NCBI RefSeq assembly: GCF_023161665.1
Contig: NZ_JALNTW010000018.1
Span: 1-64,000 of the forward strand
Source: Shewanella sp. 1CM18E
Lineage (GTDB): Bacteria > Pseudomonadota > Gammaproteobacteria > Enterobacterales > Shewanellaceae
Length of the DNA: 64,000 nucleotides
Direction: 5' to 3'
In this document: positions 51,665 to 60,716 of the stretch, one piece after another
Layout of the letters: each line of letters opens with the position of its first letter
Position numbering within the stretch: the stretch's first letter is position 1
Translations under genes and position numbers: made by a program
The notes under the pieces: generated by a model
Told to the model about the DNA's origin: nothing
The model's database searches: none
What the model saw: only the letters and a program-made list of their open reading frames with translations

Positions 51665-52180
51665 TTAACAACCACTATCAAGGATTTCGAAAATAGGTGG
51701 TGTGGTAGGACTCTGCGCTTCAGTATATTTAAGGTAGCAATTATCACCTTTAAACTTCTTCGTTTGTGGCATGAATAGAATAAAATTTTCAGCTGGATTA
51801 TTTTGGAAATACCAATCGGCTGGACGTTCAGGATTAAATTGCGAGTCCTCAAATTTAGCCATAATCAACTTGCTCCAGCTGTTAGCAGCATCTGCAGCAG
51901 GATAGCCATACACTAAATCGACCTTTACCCCATCAATAACAATAAAGTTTTCCTCGCCATTGTCTTTGTCAGGCTTAGGTTTATTCTCTAATCCCTGAAA
52001 AACAGATTTTGGGTAAAGTACACTCATCACTCCGTGCATCTCAGCTTTTAAGCCTTGTAGCGAGGCAAGCCTAGCATCTGACTGCAAACCGATAAACTTG
52101 GGAACAGCAATAACAGAAAGTATGGCCAATATAATAATAGTTACTACTAACTCTATAAGAGTAAAACCATTTTTCTTCAT
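51665..52180 (-). CDS. type IV pilin-like (MSHA-type) protein
   Basis: 171 residues. Class III prepilin leader MKKNG before FTLIELVVTIIILAILSVIAVPKF: the cleavage site G5/F6, the E at +5 and the hydrophobic N-terminal helix are all canonical. SDARLASLQGLKAEMHGVMSVLYPK resembles MshA/MshB-type pilins, and two late cysteines (C147 region and C171) could form the D-loop disulfide. It stands alone, with no pilin assembly genes nearby, so it would rely on a pilus system encoded elsewhere. The codon use looks A+T-rich. Confidence 0.85.
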   Translation of the reverse strand: MKKNGFTLIELVVTIIILAILSVIAVPKFIGLQSDARLASLQGLKAEMHGVMSVLYPKSVFQGLENKPKPDKDNGEENFIVIDGVKVDLVYGYPAADAANSWSKLIMAKFEDSQFNPERPADWYFQNNPAENFILFMPQTKKFKGDNCYLKYTEAQSPTTPPIFEILDSGC

Positions 52181-52486
52181 TCAACCCTACTTTAAATTAA
52201 CAAATTCAATACTGCATTATACAAAATAGCTTGGTAATTTAATATCGAATGCCCTAATTTCACCACTAATAATTAACAATCAAAATCAAAGCTAGAAAAA
52301 CTAAATATACGCTTAAAATGGTGATAAATGAGTAATGCCTAGCTCGAAAAAAGTTATATAAAAACCAGCGTAAACAAAGTATGCCAATTCGGTCGCAATT
52401 TTTACTAGCTGTATCACTTTCATTCCAATTCGATCACTGTAGAATCCGCGCCTTGTTTTCAGCGCACACTTTATACCTGCATATAT
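52181..52486. other. 306-bp divergent intergenic region
   Basis: A+T-rich space between the divergent pilin and LysE-family genes. No convincing promoter, repeat or RNA was recognised. Confidence 0.5.
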
Positions 52487-53131
52487 ATGATGATCGATTT
52501 GGCTCTATTGCCACTATATTTAACTACTGTTGTCGCCCTCCTTCTTATACCTGGTCCGGACATGCTTTTAATTGCAAGCTCCAGCCTAAGCTACGGTAAA
52601 AAAGTGGGTGTCTATGCCAGCTTTGGTAACGCTACCTCTGGCCTAATCTTAACTTTGCTGGCTGCTATGGGTGTATCAGCTGTTATCGCTATGAACCCAA
52701 TGGCTTTAGAGGTATTACGTGTTCTTGGCGCGGCATATTTATTAAAAATGGGCTGGGACTGTATTCGAAGTTCTGCTGCTGAAGCACCAGAAATAAGCCA
52801 ACAAAATAACTTAGCAAAGTTGCTATATAAGCGTGCAGTTGTCAGCAATCTATTAAATCCTAAAGCACTAATATTCTTTGTATTGTTCTTGCCGCAATTT
52901 GTCTCAACTCAGCTAACAGCTAGCTCTGGCGAACAAATGCTAGCACTAGGTTTATTACTCAATGCCATGGGATTAGCTTTTAATTTACTACTCGTAGCAT
53001 TGGTCGGTACAGTAGGTAAACCATTGCTAAACAGTGAAAAATTTAGAACTTATCAGAATAAGTTTATGGGTGGGATCTTCTTTATATTGGCTATTTGGCT
53101 ACTGGCATCGCAAGTACAAAACATTAGCTAA
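52487..53131 (+). CDS. LysE/RhtB-family exporter
   Basis: 214 residues, about six hydrophobic segments. LLLIPGPDMLLIASSSLSYGKKVGVYASFGNATSGLI matches the family signature (GPDM motif, G-x(4)-A-x-G), and NLLNPKALIFFVLFLPQF is the second signature. Inner-membrane efflux of amino acids or derivatives; the substrate cannot be named from sequence. The two initial ATG codons are adjacent and no good ribosome site is visible. Ends at a strong terminator. Confidence 0.88.
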   Translation: MMIDLALLPLYLTTVVALLLIPGPDMLLIASSSLSYGKKVGVYASFGNATSGLILTLLAAMGVSAVIAMNPMALEVLRVLGAAYLLKMGWDCIRSSAAEAPEISQQNNLAKLLYKRAVVSNLLNPKALIFFVLFLPQFVSTQLTASSGEQMLALGLLLNAMGLAFNLLLVALVGTVGKPLLNSEKFRTYQNKFMGGIFFILAIWLLASQVQNIS

Positions 53132-53190
53132 ATCAGTGTAAAGAGTGTGCTCTACTCAGAGCTAATTTTGGTTGTAATGATTGGTATAAT

Positions 53191-53218
53191 AAAAAGCGGA
53201 GATTAATCTCCGCTTTTT
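53191..53218. terminator. bidirectional intrinsic terminator
   Basis: A 28-bp perfect palindrome, AAAAAGCGGAGATT and its complement. Lies between the convergent LysE-family and nucleoside hydrolase genes. Confidence 0.9.
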
Positions 53219-53243
53219 CATAGTGATAACTTCACTTTAGTGT

Positions 53244-54215
53244 CTATTTACGATGACCGTATTCAATAATTGTTTCACGGTATAACTCAAGTAAAGCTTG
53301 GTCGCGTACTGCTACCCCAACCTTTTGCGCTGGTTTTGATGCCCAGTCATCATGCTGATAACGGCGCTGATCAAACTTCTGAATAGTTAACCCTTCCGCC
53401 GGGCCATCAGTTACCACGCGAACTGGACCTTCACGTAACGTGAATAAGCTAGGATCGATAACATAGGCAATAGCTGATGGATCATGCACATGACAGCCTT
53501 CTAAGCCTACTTTTTCAGAATAGAACTTCAAATAGTAACGACTAATATCCCAAATAAACTGACCAACTTCAGCAGCGTCATCACGCAGTTGATCAAGATA
53601 ATCTTTACTAAAGAAGCTTTCTTCAGTGACATCCAGACCAATAACAACCACAGGCCAAGCTGCTGTAAATACGATATCAGCGGCATGAGGATCGTCGTGA
53701 ATATTAGCCTCAGCATACGGCGTAACATTGCCACGATGGTCGTTCATACCAAACGCACCGCCCATGACTACAACTTCTTTAACTAGAGAGGCGATCTCTG
53801 GAGCCGCTTCAAGTGCTAATGCTAGGTTAGTGAGAGGCCCTACAGCTACTAAAGTGATTTCACCTGGTTCGGCTTTTACCGCATCAATAATGTATTGATA
53901 GGCTGGACGAGGATCTGCTTTAACAGTTAGATCTGTAGGCGCATGTACGTCACCAAAACCCGTTTCGCCATGTACCACAACTGTAGGCCCAACAGGATCG
54001 CGTACTAAAGGTCTATCTGTACCTTGGACGATATCAGCTTTAAAACCATATTTTTGTTTTAAATATAATGCGTTATTTGTGCCATTTTCGATGGTTGCAT
54101 TACCGTAAACTGTGGTAATAGCCTTCAATTCGATTGCAGGGTGTGCTTCAGCAAAAAGAATTGCCATTGCATCATCAATTCCCGGATCGCTATCGAGAAT
54201 TATCTTGTTTATCAT
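53244..54215 (-). CDS. inosine-uridine type nucleoside hydrolase
   Basis: 323 residues from the ATG at 54215, with AGGA ten bases upstream; the longer frame begins with a TTG that touches the ribosome site. The calcium-binding motif DSDPGIDDA is at residues 8-16. VAVGPLTNLALAL, VVMGGAF and NIHDDPHAADIVF complete the active site, and CHVHDPSAIAYV is the late conserved His-Asp region. It hydrolyses ribonucleosides to base and ribose; specificity is not predictable. It is an accessory gene between mnmE and mioC. Confidence 0.92.
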   Translation of the reverse strand: MINKIILDSDPGIDDAMAILFAEAHPAIELKAITTVYGNATIENGTNNALYLKQKYGFKADIVQGTDRPLVRDPVGPTVVVHGETGFGDVHAPTDLTVKADPRPAYQYIIDAVKAEPGEITLVAVGPLTNLALALEAAPEIASLVKEVVVMGGAFGMNDHRGNVTPYAEANIHDDPHAADIVFTAAWPVVVIGLDVTEESFFSKDYLDQLRDDAAEVGQFIWDISRYYLKFYSEKVGLEGCHVHDPSAIAYVIDPSLFTLREGPVRVVTDGPAEGLTIQKFDQRRYQHDDWASKPAQKVGVAVRDQALLELYRETIIEYGHRK

Positions 54216-54693
54216 TTTATTCAAATCCTATTTGTAGATCTTTTATTGTATGGGTAGCCCGCTAAGATACCTTTATAAGCTTTAGATAAACGTGATAGAG
54301 ATTTTAAGCTACAAAAATCTACAACTCTACAATGCACCGACTGCTGTAAAAAACAGCCTATTTATCCCATCTAACTGACTTCGAACAGCCAGATCCTTGA
54401 TAAATTTCCAGCACAATAAGCAGTGATTCAATCCATACATATGTAGCTAAAGCAATATAAGTAATAAGACCCTTAGTCTAATTTCACTTATCATGTACAT
54501 CAGCACTAAGCTATATAATACCAATCAATACCAGAAATGAGTCAGGCTAGAGTCTAGTTTGGCAAGCGATTTAGAGTAGGTAAACAGCACTATTTTACTG
54601 TTCTCATGCATGAGTTTACCTATAAATAGGTGTTCAAAAGGCTTGTTAACAACAATTTTTAGCGCTATTTGAAAGTAATAATTAGGATACAGA
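54216..54693. other. 478-bp gap upstream of mioC
   Basis: A+T-rich. A TATAAT-like sequence (about 54513) is present but no matching -35 box. No perfect DnaA box was seen, unlike the E. coli mioC promoter. No gene recognised. Confidence 0.5.
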
Positions 54694-55134
54694 ATGGCAA
54701 AAGTAGAGATTTTAGTAGGTACAACTCTCGGTGGTACCGAATATGTTGCAGATGAAATATCAGATCAATTAAGTGATTTAGGCCATGAAACCTTAATACA
54801 TTTAACCCCTAATTTAAGCGAATTAAGCAAAGATTCACTTTGGATCATCGTATCTTCTACTCATGGAGCAGGTGATCTTCCAGACAATATCTTGCCTTTT
54901 TTCGAAGAGATCCAAGCCAACAAACCGGATCTGAGCACAGTAAAATATGCTTTATGTGCGATTGGCGATTCAAGTTATGACACTTTTTGCCAAGGCCCTG
55001 AAAAACTGATTGAACAGCTAGATTTGTGCAGTGCACAAGTATTTGTGGATAAGATCCAGATCGATGTGCAATATAATCCAATTGCAGAAGAAGCAGCATT
55101 ATCATGGCTTAGCGAGTGGCAAGCCAAAATTTAA
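54694..55134 (+). CDS. mioC: flavodoxin-like protein MioC
   Basis: 146 residues (E. coli 147). FMN-binding flavodoxin fold: VGTTLGGTEYVADEIS phosphate loop, SSTHGAGDLPDNILPFF and AIGDSSYDTFCQGPEKL. In E. coli it has been linked to biotin synthase activity, and its transcription runs toward oriC. Here it also points into oriC, which starts at its stop codon. TTAGGA precedes the ATG. Confidence 0.95.
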   Translation: MAKVEILVGTTLGGTEYVADEISDQLSDLGHETLIHLTPNLSELSKDSLWIIVSSTHGAGDLPDNILPFFEEIQANKPDLSTVKYALCAIGDSSYDTFCQGPEKLIEQLDLCSAQVFVDKIQIDVQYNPIAEEAALSWLSEWQAKI

Positions 55135-55196
55135 AGATCATATTCAAAAATGATCTTCCCACCGATATGAATAATAACTCACAGATTTGATCACAC

Positions 55197-55238
55197 TTAT
55201 CCACATAAAACTTATTAATTTAATAAATATGTGGATAA
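55197..55238. repeat. paired, inverted DnaA boxes in oriC
   Basis: TTATCCACA (55197-55205) and TGTGGATAA (55230-55238) face each other. Including flanks, the arms are CTTATCCACATA and TATGTGGATAAG. Confidence 0.85.
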
Positions 55239-55302
55239 GCTATTATTTTGATCTGATCAACGCTTGTATTAATTCACATCCGATCTGCTCAATGATCCAC
55301 CT

Positions 55303-55311
55303 TGTGGATAA
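55303..55311 (-). other. DnaA box in oriC
   Basis: TGTGGATAA, a perfect DnaA box in the minus orientation. Confidence 0.85.
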
Positions 55312-55406
55312 GTAGGCGATCTACCCACAAGCTTAATCCAGTTAGATCGCGATCAGATCACAAGATCATTTTAACGTTATCTATTGAATATAAAGAGAAA
55401 TTAGAG

Positions 55407-55415
55407 TTATCCACC
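55407..55415 (+). other. R1-like DnaA box in oriC
   Basis: TTATCCACC, one mismatch to consensus, adjoining the A+T-rich unwinding region as R1 does in E. coli. Confidence 0.75.
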
Positions 55416-55592
55416 GAAAACAGCGATCCTAATAGTAAACATAATAAGAGATCTATATAAAGATCTTAAGATCTATTAAGCGGATCCATGCTGATCAAAA
55501 CAAGCGAAATAGATCGTTCACCTTAAGCAAAGCAAGTGCTAAAATGATCTGCTCAAAAACTATTTATCCTTTTACGAATCGAAGGCTGTCGA

Positions 55593-57482
55593 ATGCAATT
55601 TCATGAACGGTTTGATGTAATCGTTGTTGGTGGTGGTCATGCTGGTACTGAAGCGGCGTTAGCTTCAGCTAGAATGGGCTCCAAAACGCTGTTACTGACC
55701 CATAACATAGATACTTTAGGACAAATGTCCTGTAACCCTGCTATCGGCGGCATAGGTAAAGGACACTTAGTCAAAGAAATTGACGCCTTAGGTGGCGCAA
55801 TGGCAGTCGCTACTGACTATGCAGGAATTCAATTTCGTACATTGAATTCAAGTAAAGGGCCAGCAGTTCGTGCAACTCGAGCACAAGCTGATAGAGCGCT
55901 TTACCGTAATAAGATCCAAGCGATCTTACAAAACCAACCAAACTTACGTATTTTTCAACAAGCAGTAGATGATCTTGTTGTTGAAAATGAAAAAGTTATC
56001 GGTGTAGTAACCCAGATGGGCTTAGCGTTTGAAGCACCTGCAGTTGTATTGACTGCAGGTACATTCCTAGGCGGTAAGATCCACATAGGTCTTGAAAACT
56101 ACAGCGGTGGTCGTGCTGGTGATCCGCCAGCAATCGCATTGGCTCATAGATTACGTGAGTTACCAATTCGTGTTGGCCGTTTAAAAACCGGTACCCCACC
56201 ACGTATCGATGCAAACACTATTGATTTTTCATTGATGACAGAACAAAAAGGCGATGATCCATTGCCAGTTATGTCTTTCATCGGTGATGTAAACGATCAT
56301 CCAGAGCAAGTGTCTTGTCATATCACGCATACCAATGAGCGAACTCACGATATTATTCGTGGCGGATTAGACCGTAGCCCAATGTATTCAGGTGTTATCG
56401 AAGGTATTGGCCCACGCTATTGCCCTTCTATCGAAGACAAAGTTAATCGCTTTGCTGATAAAACATCGCACCAAATTTTTATTGAGCCAGAAGGTTTAAA
56501 TACCACTGAAATTTATCCAAACGGTATTTCAACTAGCTTGCCATTTGATGTGCAGTTGAATTTAGTTCGCTCAATCAAAGGCATGGAGCATGCTGAAATC
56601 ATGCGTCCTGGTTATGCAATTGAATATGATTATTTTGATCCGCGTGATCTTAAAAATTCATTAGAAACTAAAACCATTAGTGGTTTGTTCTTTGCTGGTC
56701 AGATCAACGGTACTACTGGCTACGAAGAAGCAGGTGCTCAGGGTTTATTAGCCGGTATGAACGCTTCACTGCAAGTTCAAGGCAAAGAAGCTTGGTGCCC
56801 ACGTCGCGATCAAGCTTACCTAGGCGTATTGGTTGATGATTTATCAACCCTAGGAACTAAAGAACCATACCGCATGTTCACTAGCCGTGCGGAATACCGT
56901 TTGTTATTACGCGAAGATAACGCTGATTTACGTCTAACTGAAAAAGGCCGTGAGCTTGGGTTAGTTGATGATAAGCGTTGGGCAATGTTCAGCGAAAAAA
57001 TGGAATCTATTGAAACTGAACTACAACGCCTGCGCAGCCAATGGATCCACCCTAATTCGCCACTAGTTAGCGCATTAAATCCACATTTGAATACGCCGAT
57101 CACCCGTGAAGCGACATTTGAAGATTTATTACGTCGTCCAGAAATGGATTATCCTAAACTAATGGCAATTGAAGGATTTGGTCCAGCACTTGAAGATCAA
57201 CGAGCTGCAGAGCAAGTTCAGATCCAAGTGAAATATTCTGGTTATATTCAGCGCCAACAAGGTGAGATCGATAAAGCGATCCGTCATGAAACAACCCTAT
57301 TGCCGCTAGATCTGGATTACCAAGAAGTACCTGGTTTATCGAATGAGGTAATTGCTAAGATGAATGAGCATAAACCTGAAACGATTGGTCAGGCATCGCG
57401 TATTTCAGGCATGACACCAGCTGCTATTTCAATCTTACTGGTACACCTTAAAAAACGCGGTTTATTACGTAAAAGCGCTTAA
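55593..57482 (+). CDS. mnmG: tRNA uridine 5-carboxymethylaminomethyl modification enzyme MnmG
   Basis: FAD enzyme that works with MnmE on the wobble uridine. 629 residues, the E. coli length. VVGGGHAGTEAALASARMG (10-28) is the FAD-binding loop, MSCNPAIGGIGKGHLVKEIDALGG the first family signature, GRLKTGTPPRID and the cysteine region CHITHTNERTHDIIR follow, and the C-terminal helical domain binds MnmE. Together with rsmG it follows oriC directly, as in E. coli. Confidence 0.98.
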   Translation: MQFHERFDVIVVGGGHAGTEAALASARMGSKTLLLTHNIDTLGQMSCNPAIGGIGKGHLVKEIDALGGAMAVATDYAGIQFRTLNSSKGPAVRATRAQADRALYRNKIQAILQNQPNLRIFQQAVDDLVVENEKVIGVVTQMGLAFEAPAVVLTAGTFLGGKIHIGLENYSGGRAGDPPAIALAHRLRELPIRVGRLKTGTPPRIDANTIDFSLMTEQKGDDPLPVMSFIGDVNDHPEQVSCHITHTNERTHDIIRGGLDRSPMYSGVIEGIGPRYCPSIEDKVNRFADKTSHQIFIEPEGLNTTEIYPNGISTSLPFDVQLNLVRSIKGMEHAEIMRPGYAIEYDYFDPRDLKNSLETKTISGLFFAGQINGTTGYEEAGAQGLLAGMNASLQVQGKEAWCPRRDQAYLGVLVDDLSTLGTKEPYRMFTSRAEYRLLLREDNADLRLTEKGRELGLVDDKRWAMFSEKMESIETELQRLRSQWIHPNSPLVSALNPHLNTPITREATFEDLLRRPEMDYPKLMAIEGFGPALEDQRAAEQVQIQVKYSGYIQRQQGEIDKAIRHETTLLPLDLDYQEVPGLSNEVIAKMNEHKPETIGQASRISGMTPAAISILLVHLKKRGLLRKSA

Positions 57483-57512
57483 TACGCCGTATATTCGGTA
57501 GTTTTGTATGAT

Positions 57513-57537
57513 AAAGGGAAGTCTGAAGGCTTCCTTT
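57513..57537 (+). terminator. weak hairpin after mnmG
   Basis: AAAGG-g-AAGTC pairs with GGCTTCCTTT around TGAA, with one bulged base. T-rich but interrupted tail. Probably a partial terminator before rsmG. Confidence 0.45.
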
Positions 57538-57601
57538 CATCATTTCAGCACTTCATAATACCGATTGATTTCTGAATTGCTCTATTTTGAGGACACACAA
57601 A

Positions 57602-58225
57602 GTGTTATCTGCCCAATTAAATGATTATTTAGCCGAAGTAGGCCTGACTGCTACTGAACACCAAAAACAGCAGCTGGTAGACTTTGTTGGTATGCTCAAC
57701 AAATGGAATAAGGCATTTAACCTCACTTCTGTGCGCGATCCTGAGCAAATGCTGATCCGTCACATCATGGATAGTTTAGTGGTATCTCCTCATCTTGTTG
57801 GGCAACGCTTTATTGATGTTGGAACGGGCCCAGGTTTACCGGGGATCCCACTTGCAATCTTAAATCCAGATAAAGAATTTGTATTACTTGATAGTTTAGG
57901 CAAGCGCATTCGTTTTCAAAAGCAGGTGCAGTTTGAGCTAGGTATCAATAATATTTCTTCTGTTGAAAGCCGCGTTGAAGCTTATCAGCCAGAAGAGCTA
58001 TTTGATGGTGTATTGAGCCGTGCGTTTGCATCAATTCAAGATATGTTGCATTGGTGCCACCATTTGCCAAAAGCAGATGGTTGTTTTTACGCGCTAAAAG
58101 GCCAATTAAGCGAAGAAGAAATGTCACAATTGCCTGCTGGCTTTGTGGTAACTGATACATTTGAGCTAAAAGTTCCTAAACTTGATGAGCAGCGCCATCT
58201 GCTGCGTGTGATCAAGCAAGATTAA
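57602..58225 (+). CDS. rsmG: 16S rRNA (guanine-527-N7)-methyltransferase
   Basis: 207 residues, the E. coli length, from the GTG at 57602, which lies 8 bases after TGAGGA; a TTG at 57587 overlaps that ribosome site. Rossmann methyltransferase: FIDVGTGPGLPGIPLAIL binds AdoMet, LLDSLGKRIRF follows, VLSRAFASIQDMLHW is the rRNA-side motif. Methylates G527 of 16S rRNA. Confidence 0.96.
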   Translation: MLSAQLNDYLAEVGLTATEHQKQQLVDFVGMLNKWNKAFNLTSVRDPEQMLIRHIMDSLVVSPHLVGQRFIDVGTGPGLPGIPLAILNPDKEFVLLDSLGKRIRFQKQVQFELGINNISSVESRVEAYQPEELFDGVLSRAFASIQDMLHWCHHLPKADGCFYALKGQLSEEEMSQLPAGFVVTDTFELKVPKLDEQRHLLRVIKQD

Positions 58226-58411
58226 GCTTGTTTGTCTAAGTCACGATAATAAAAGACTAGATGGAGTAAGCTATGTTGCTTAAGGTGCTGAAATTTGCAA
58301 TCTTTCAGCACTTCAAGCAATTTAAGACTAATAACCATTAGATTTGTGCGCTAAATTTCTAAGCAATGCACTGTTTAGAAATATAATAAAAGTGACTTAC
58401 AGGGTGATATT

Positions 58412-59200
58412 GTGGGTAAAGTGATTGCCGTGGCCAACCAGAAAGGTGGCGTCGGAAAAACAACAACTTGTGTAAATTTAGCAGCTTCATTAGCAGCAAC
58501 TAAGCGCCGTGTTTTGTTGATCGATCTCGATCCGCAAGGTAATGCGACCATGGGAAGTGGAATCGACAAGTATGAAGTCGAAAATACTGCCTATGAATTA
58601 TTGGTTGAAGAAAAAGCGTTTGAAGACGTTGTTTGCCGAGATACGAACGGGAAATATGATCTTATCGCCGGTAACGGTGATGTGACCGCGGCTGAAATCA
58701 AACTTATGGAGTTTTTTGCCCGCGAGATCCGTCTTCGCAATGCACTTGCCCCTATCAAAGATGATTATGATTTTATTTTCATCGACTGCCCACCATCGTT
58801 AAACATGCTAACCGTTAATGCTATGTCTGCAGCCGACTCTGTGTTGGTGCCAATGCAATGTGAATATTACGCGTTAGAAGGTTTAACAGCGTTAATGGAC
58901 ACCATTAGCAAGTTAGGAGCGATGGTTAACCCTGGTCTGCATATCGAAGGGATCTTACGTACCATGTACGATCCTCGTAACCGCCTATCTAATGATGTTT
59001 CTGACCAATTGAAACAACACTTTGGTGAAAAAGTTTACCGCACTGTGATCCCAAGGAATGTTCGTTTAGCTGAAGCGCCAAGTTTTGGTGCACCAGCAAT
59101 GTATTATGATAAATCGAGCGCAGGGGCCAAAGCCTATCTGGCACTAGCAGGCGAAATAATTCGTCGTGCAGAGCAACTTACCCAGGCTGAGCAAGTTTAA
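58412..59200 (+). CDS. parA: chromosome partitioning ATPase ParA
   Basis: 262 residues, GTG start at 58412 with AGGGTGA before it. Deviant Walker A KGGVGKT at 11-17, Walker B FIFIDCPPSL, and the family RTMYDPRNRLSNDV region. Moves ParB-parS complexes apart using ATP-dependent nucleoid binding. parB follows 9 bp later. Confidence 0.97.
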   Translation: MGKVIAVANQKGGVGKTTTCVNLAASLAATKRRVLLIDLDPQGNATMGSGIDKYEVENTAYELLVEEKAFEDVVCRDTNGKYDLIAGNGDVTAAEIKLMEFFAREIRLRNALAPIKDDYDFIFIDCPPSLNMLTVNAMSAADSVLVPMQCEYYALEGLTALMDTISKLGAMVNPGLHIEGILRTMYDPRNRLSNDVSDQLKQHFGEKVYRTVIPRNVRLAEAPSFGAPAMYYDKSSAGAKAYLALAGEIIRRAEQLTQAEQV

Positions 59201-59209
59201 GGATAAAAA

Positions 59210-60097
59210 ATGACATTGAAAAAAAGAGGCTTGGGTAAAGGGCTTGATGCACTTTTAAGTACTAGCCAAGCAGCAAGTAAGCGAGCAGAGCCTGTTGCTA
59301 CAGCCGCAGAGCAAGATATTAAAAACGATGATCTGATTATGTTAGACATCGATAGACTGCAGCCTGGTAAATATCAGCCGCGTAAAGATATGGCGCCAGA
59401 AGCATTAGAAGAGCTGGCTGAGTCTATTAGAGCGCAAGGTGTTATCCAGCCTATCGTAGTGCGTAAGGTATCACCTGAAAGCTATGAAATTATTGCTGGT
59501 GAGCGTCGCTGGCGCGCATCTCAACTTGCAGGTCTAGCGCAAATTCCTTGTATCGTTAAGCAAGTGCCTGATGAAGCCGCTGTGGCCATCGCGCTGATTG
59601 AAAACATTCAGCGTGAAGACCTCAATGCGATGGAAGAAGCGATTGCCTTAAATCGTTTAATTGAAGAGTTTGAGTTAACTCATCAGCAAATTGCTGATGC
59701 AGTAGGAAAATCTCGGGCAACGGTCTCAAATTTGCTAAGACTTAATGGCTTAAATGAGCCTGTTAAGCGTATGCTTGAGTATGGCGATATTGATATGGGC
59801 CATGGCCGAGCACTGCTTGCAATTAGCGGTGACGAGCAAACAAATTTGGCTCGATTGGTCGTTTCTAAAGAATTAACAGTTCGTGAAACAGAACGATTGG
59901 TGAATAAAACCTTAAACCAAACTGAAATCGTCGAAAAACCAGCTAAAGATCATGATGTGGTGCGTTTAGAGACGCAATTAATTGAAAGGCTGGGCGCTAA
60001 GGTATCTTTGACTCACAATAAAAAGGGTAAAGGTAAAATGGTAATAAACTACCAAAACTTGGCTGAATTAGAGGGTATTATCAGCAAAATCCGCTAA
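59210..60097 (+). CDS. parB: chromosome partitioning protein ParB
   Basis: 295 residues. N-terminal ParA-stimulating peptide (KRGLGKGLDALLS), CTPase/N-domain motifs box I-II (IQPIVVRK, IAGERRWRASQLAG, ENIQREDLNAMEEA), helix-turn-helix QQIADAVGKSRATVSNLLRL, and a C-terminal dimerisation domain. Binds parS and spreads. Matching parS sites occur at 30728, 33927, 35305 and 51362. Confidence 0.97.
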   Translation: MTLKKRGLGKGLDALLSTSQAASKRAEPVATAAEQDIKNDDLIMLDIDRLQPGKYQPRKDMAPEALEELAESIRAQGVIQPIVVRKVSPESYEIIAGERRWRASQLAGLAQIPCIVKQVPDEAAVAIALIENIQREDLNAMEEAIALNRLIEEFELTHQQIADAVGKSRATVSNLLRLNGLNEPVKRMLEYGDIDMGHGRALLAISGDEQTNLARLVVSKELTVRETERLVNKTLNQTEIVEKPAKDHDVVRLETQLIERLGAKVSLTHNKKGKGKMVINYQNLAELEGIISKIR

Positions 60098-60156
60098 AAA
60101 AACAAAGTTAACACTATATTATGTAATTTTGTGACATTCGTTAATCTTATACTTTT

Positions 60157-60194
60157 AGACTTTTGGCGTAGATCACGCTAAAAGTCTCCTTTTT
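60157..60194 (+). terminator. intrinsic terminator after parB
   Basis: AGACTTTTGGCGT (60157-60169) and ACGCTAAAAGTCT (60175-60187) pair with one G-A mismatch; CCTTTTTC follows. Confidence 0.75.
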
Positions 60195-60207
60195 CTAACA
60201 GTTAAAC

Positions 60208-60235
60208 TTGCTTTGAAAGCTTGAAACGGTATACT
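60208..60235 (+). promoter_or_regulatory. possible promoter of the atp operon
   Basis: TTGCTT (60208-60213), 16-base spacer, TATACT (60230-60235), 85 bp before atpI. A second TATAAT at 60301 lacks a well-spaced -35 box. Confidence 0.4.
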
Positions 60236-60320
60236 TTCGCAAGCTTTTTGTACCTCGAGTTTGGACGGATATTTGTAATCCGGTCATCGAAACAAGAAGT
60301 TATAATGCGGAGAAGATAAA

Positions 60321-60704
60321 TTGAGCAAGGTTTTAGCACGTCGTGGCCGATGGTCAGCCTATAAATTGGTTTTACTACAGGCAGCGATGGCTGGATGTGT
60401 TTCAATTTTCTTTTTTGCTATGTGGGGGGGGCCGTATGGCTTATCTGCTTTGGCAGGTGGTGTCATTGCAGTACTCCCTAATTTTGTATTCGCAACCCTA
60501 GCTTTTTCCCATGCGGGAGCACAAGCATCAGGAAAAGTCGTACGGTCTTTTTTCCTGGGGGAAGCGGTAAAGTTGCTATTAACCATTGTGTTATTTTCAC
60601 TGGCATTTGGTTTGATGAAGTCGGCATTTATGCCGTTATTCGTCAGTTATCTACTTGTGTTAATCGTGCCTTGGATAGCTCCTTTATACATCAAACAAAA
60701 TTAA
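60321..60704 (+). CDS. atpI: ATP synthase protein I
   Basis: 127 residues, four hydrophobic segments, TTG start with GGAGAAG 5-6 bases upstream. Assists c-ring assembly or Mg2+ transport in some bacteria; not essential. Its gene contains a run of eight G (60424-60431) coding WGG, a possible slippage site, but the frame is intact here. First gene of the atp operon. Confidence 0.92.
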   Translation: MSKVLARRGRWSAYKLVLLQAAMAGCVSIFFFAMWGGPYGLSALAGGVIAVLPNFVFATLAFSHAGAQASGKVVRSFFLGEAVKLLLTIVLFSLAFGLMKSAFMPLFVSYLLVLIVPWIAPLYIKQN

Positions 60705-60716
60705 GTGAGATTAATC

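Larger units (their letters stand above)
55135..55592. other. chromosomal replication origin oriC
   Basis: Lies between mioC and mnmG, the E. coli oriC position. DnaA boxes TTATCCACA at 55197 (+), 55230-55238 (-) and 55303-55311 (-), and TTATCCACC at 55407 (+), the R1-equivalent. By my count 20 GATC sites. The mnmG-proximal part (about 55425-55490) has repeated GATC-containing A+T-rich 13-mer-like units (AGATCTATA, AGATCTTA, AGATCTATTAAG), the duplex-unwinding element. On the minus strand the 13-mer to R1 stretch resembles E. coli oriC. Confidence 0.95.

Noticed and set aside
53262..53275. Another parS at TGTTTCACGG
   Set aside because: Only one half-site matches; the right half is absent.
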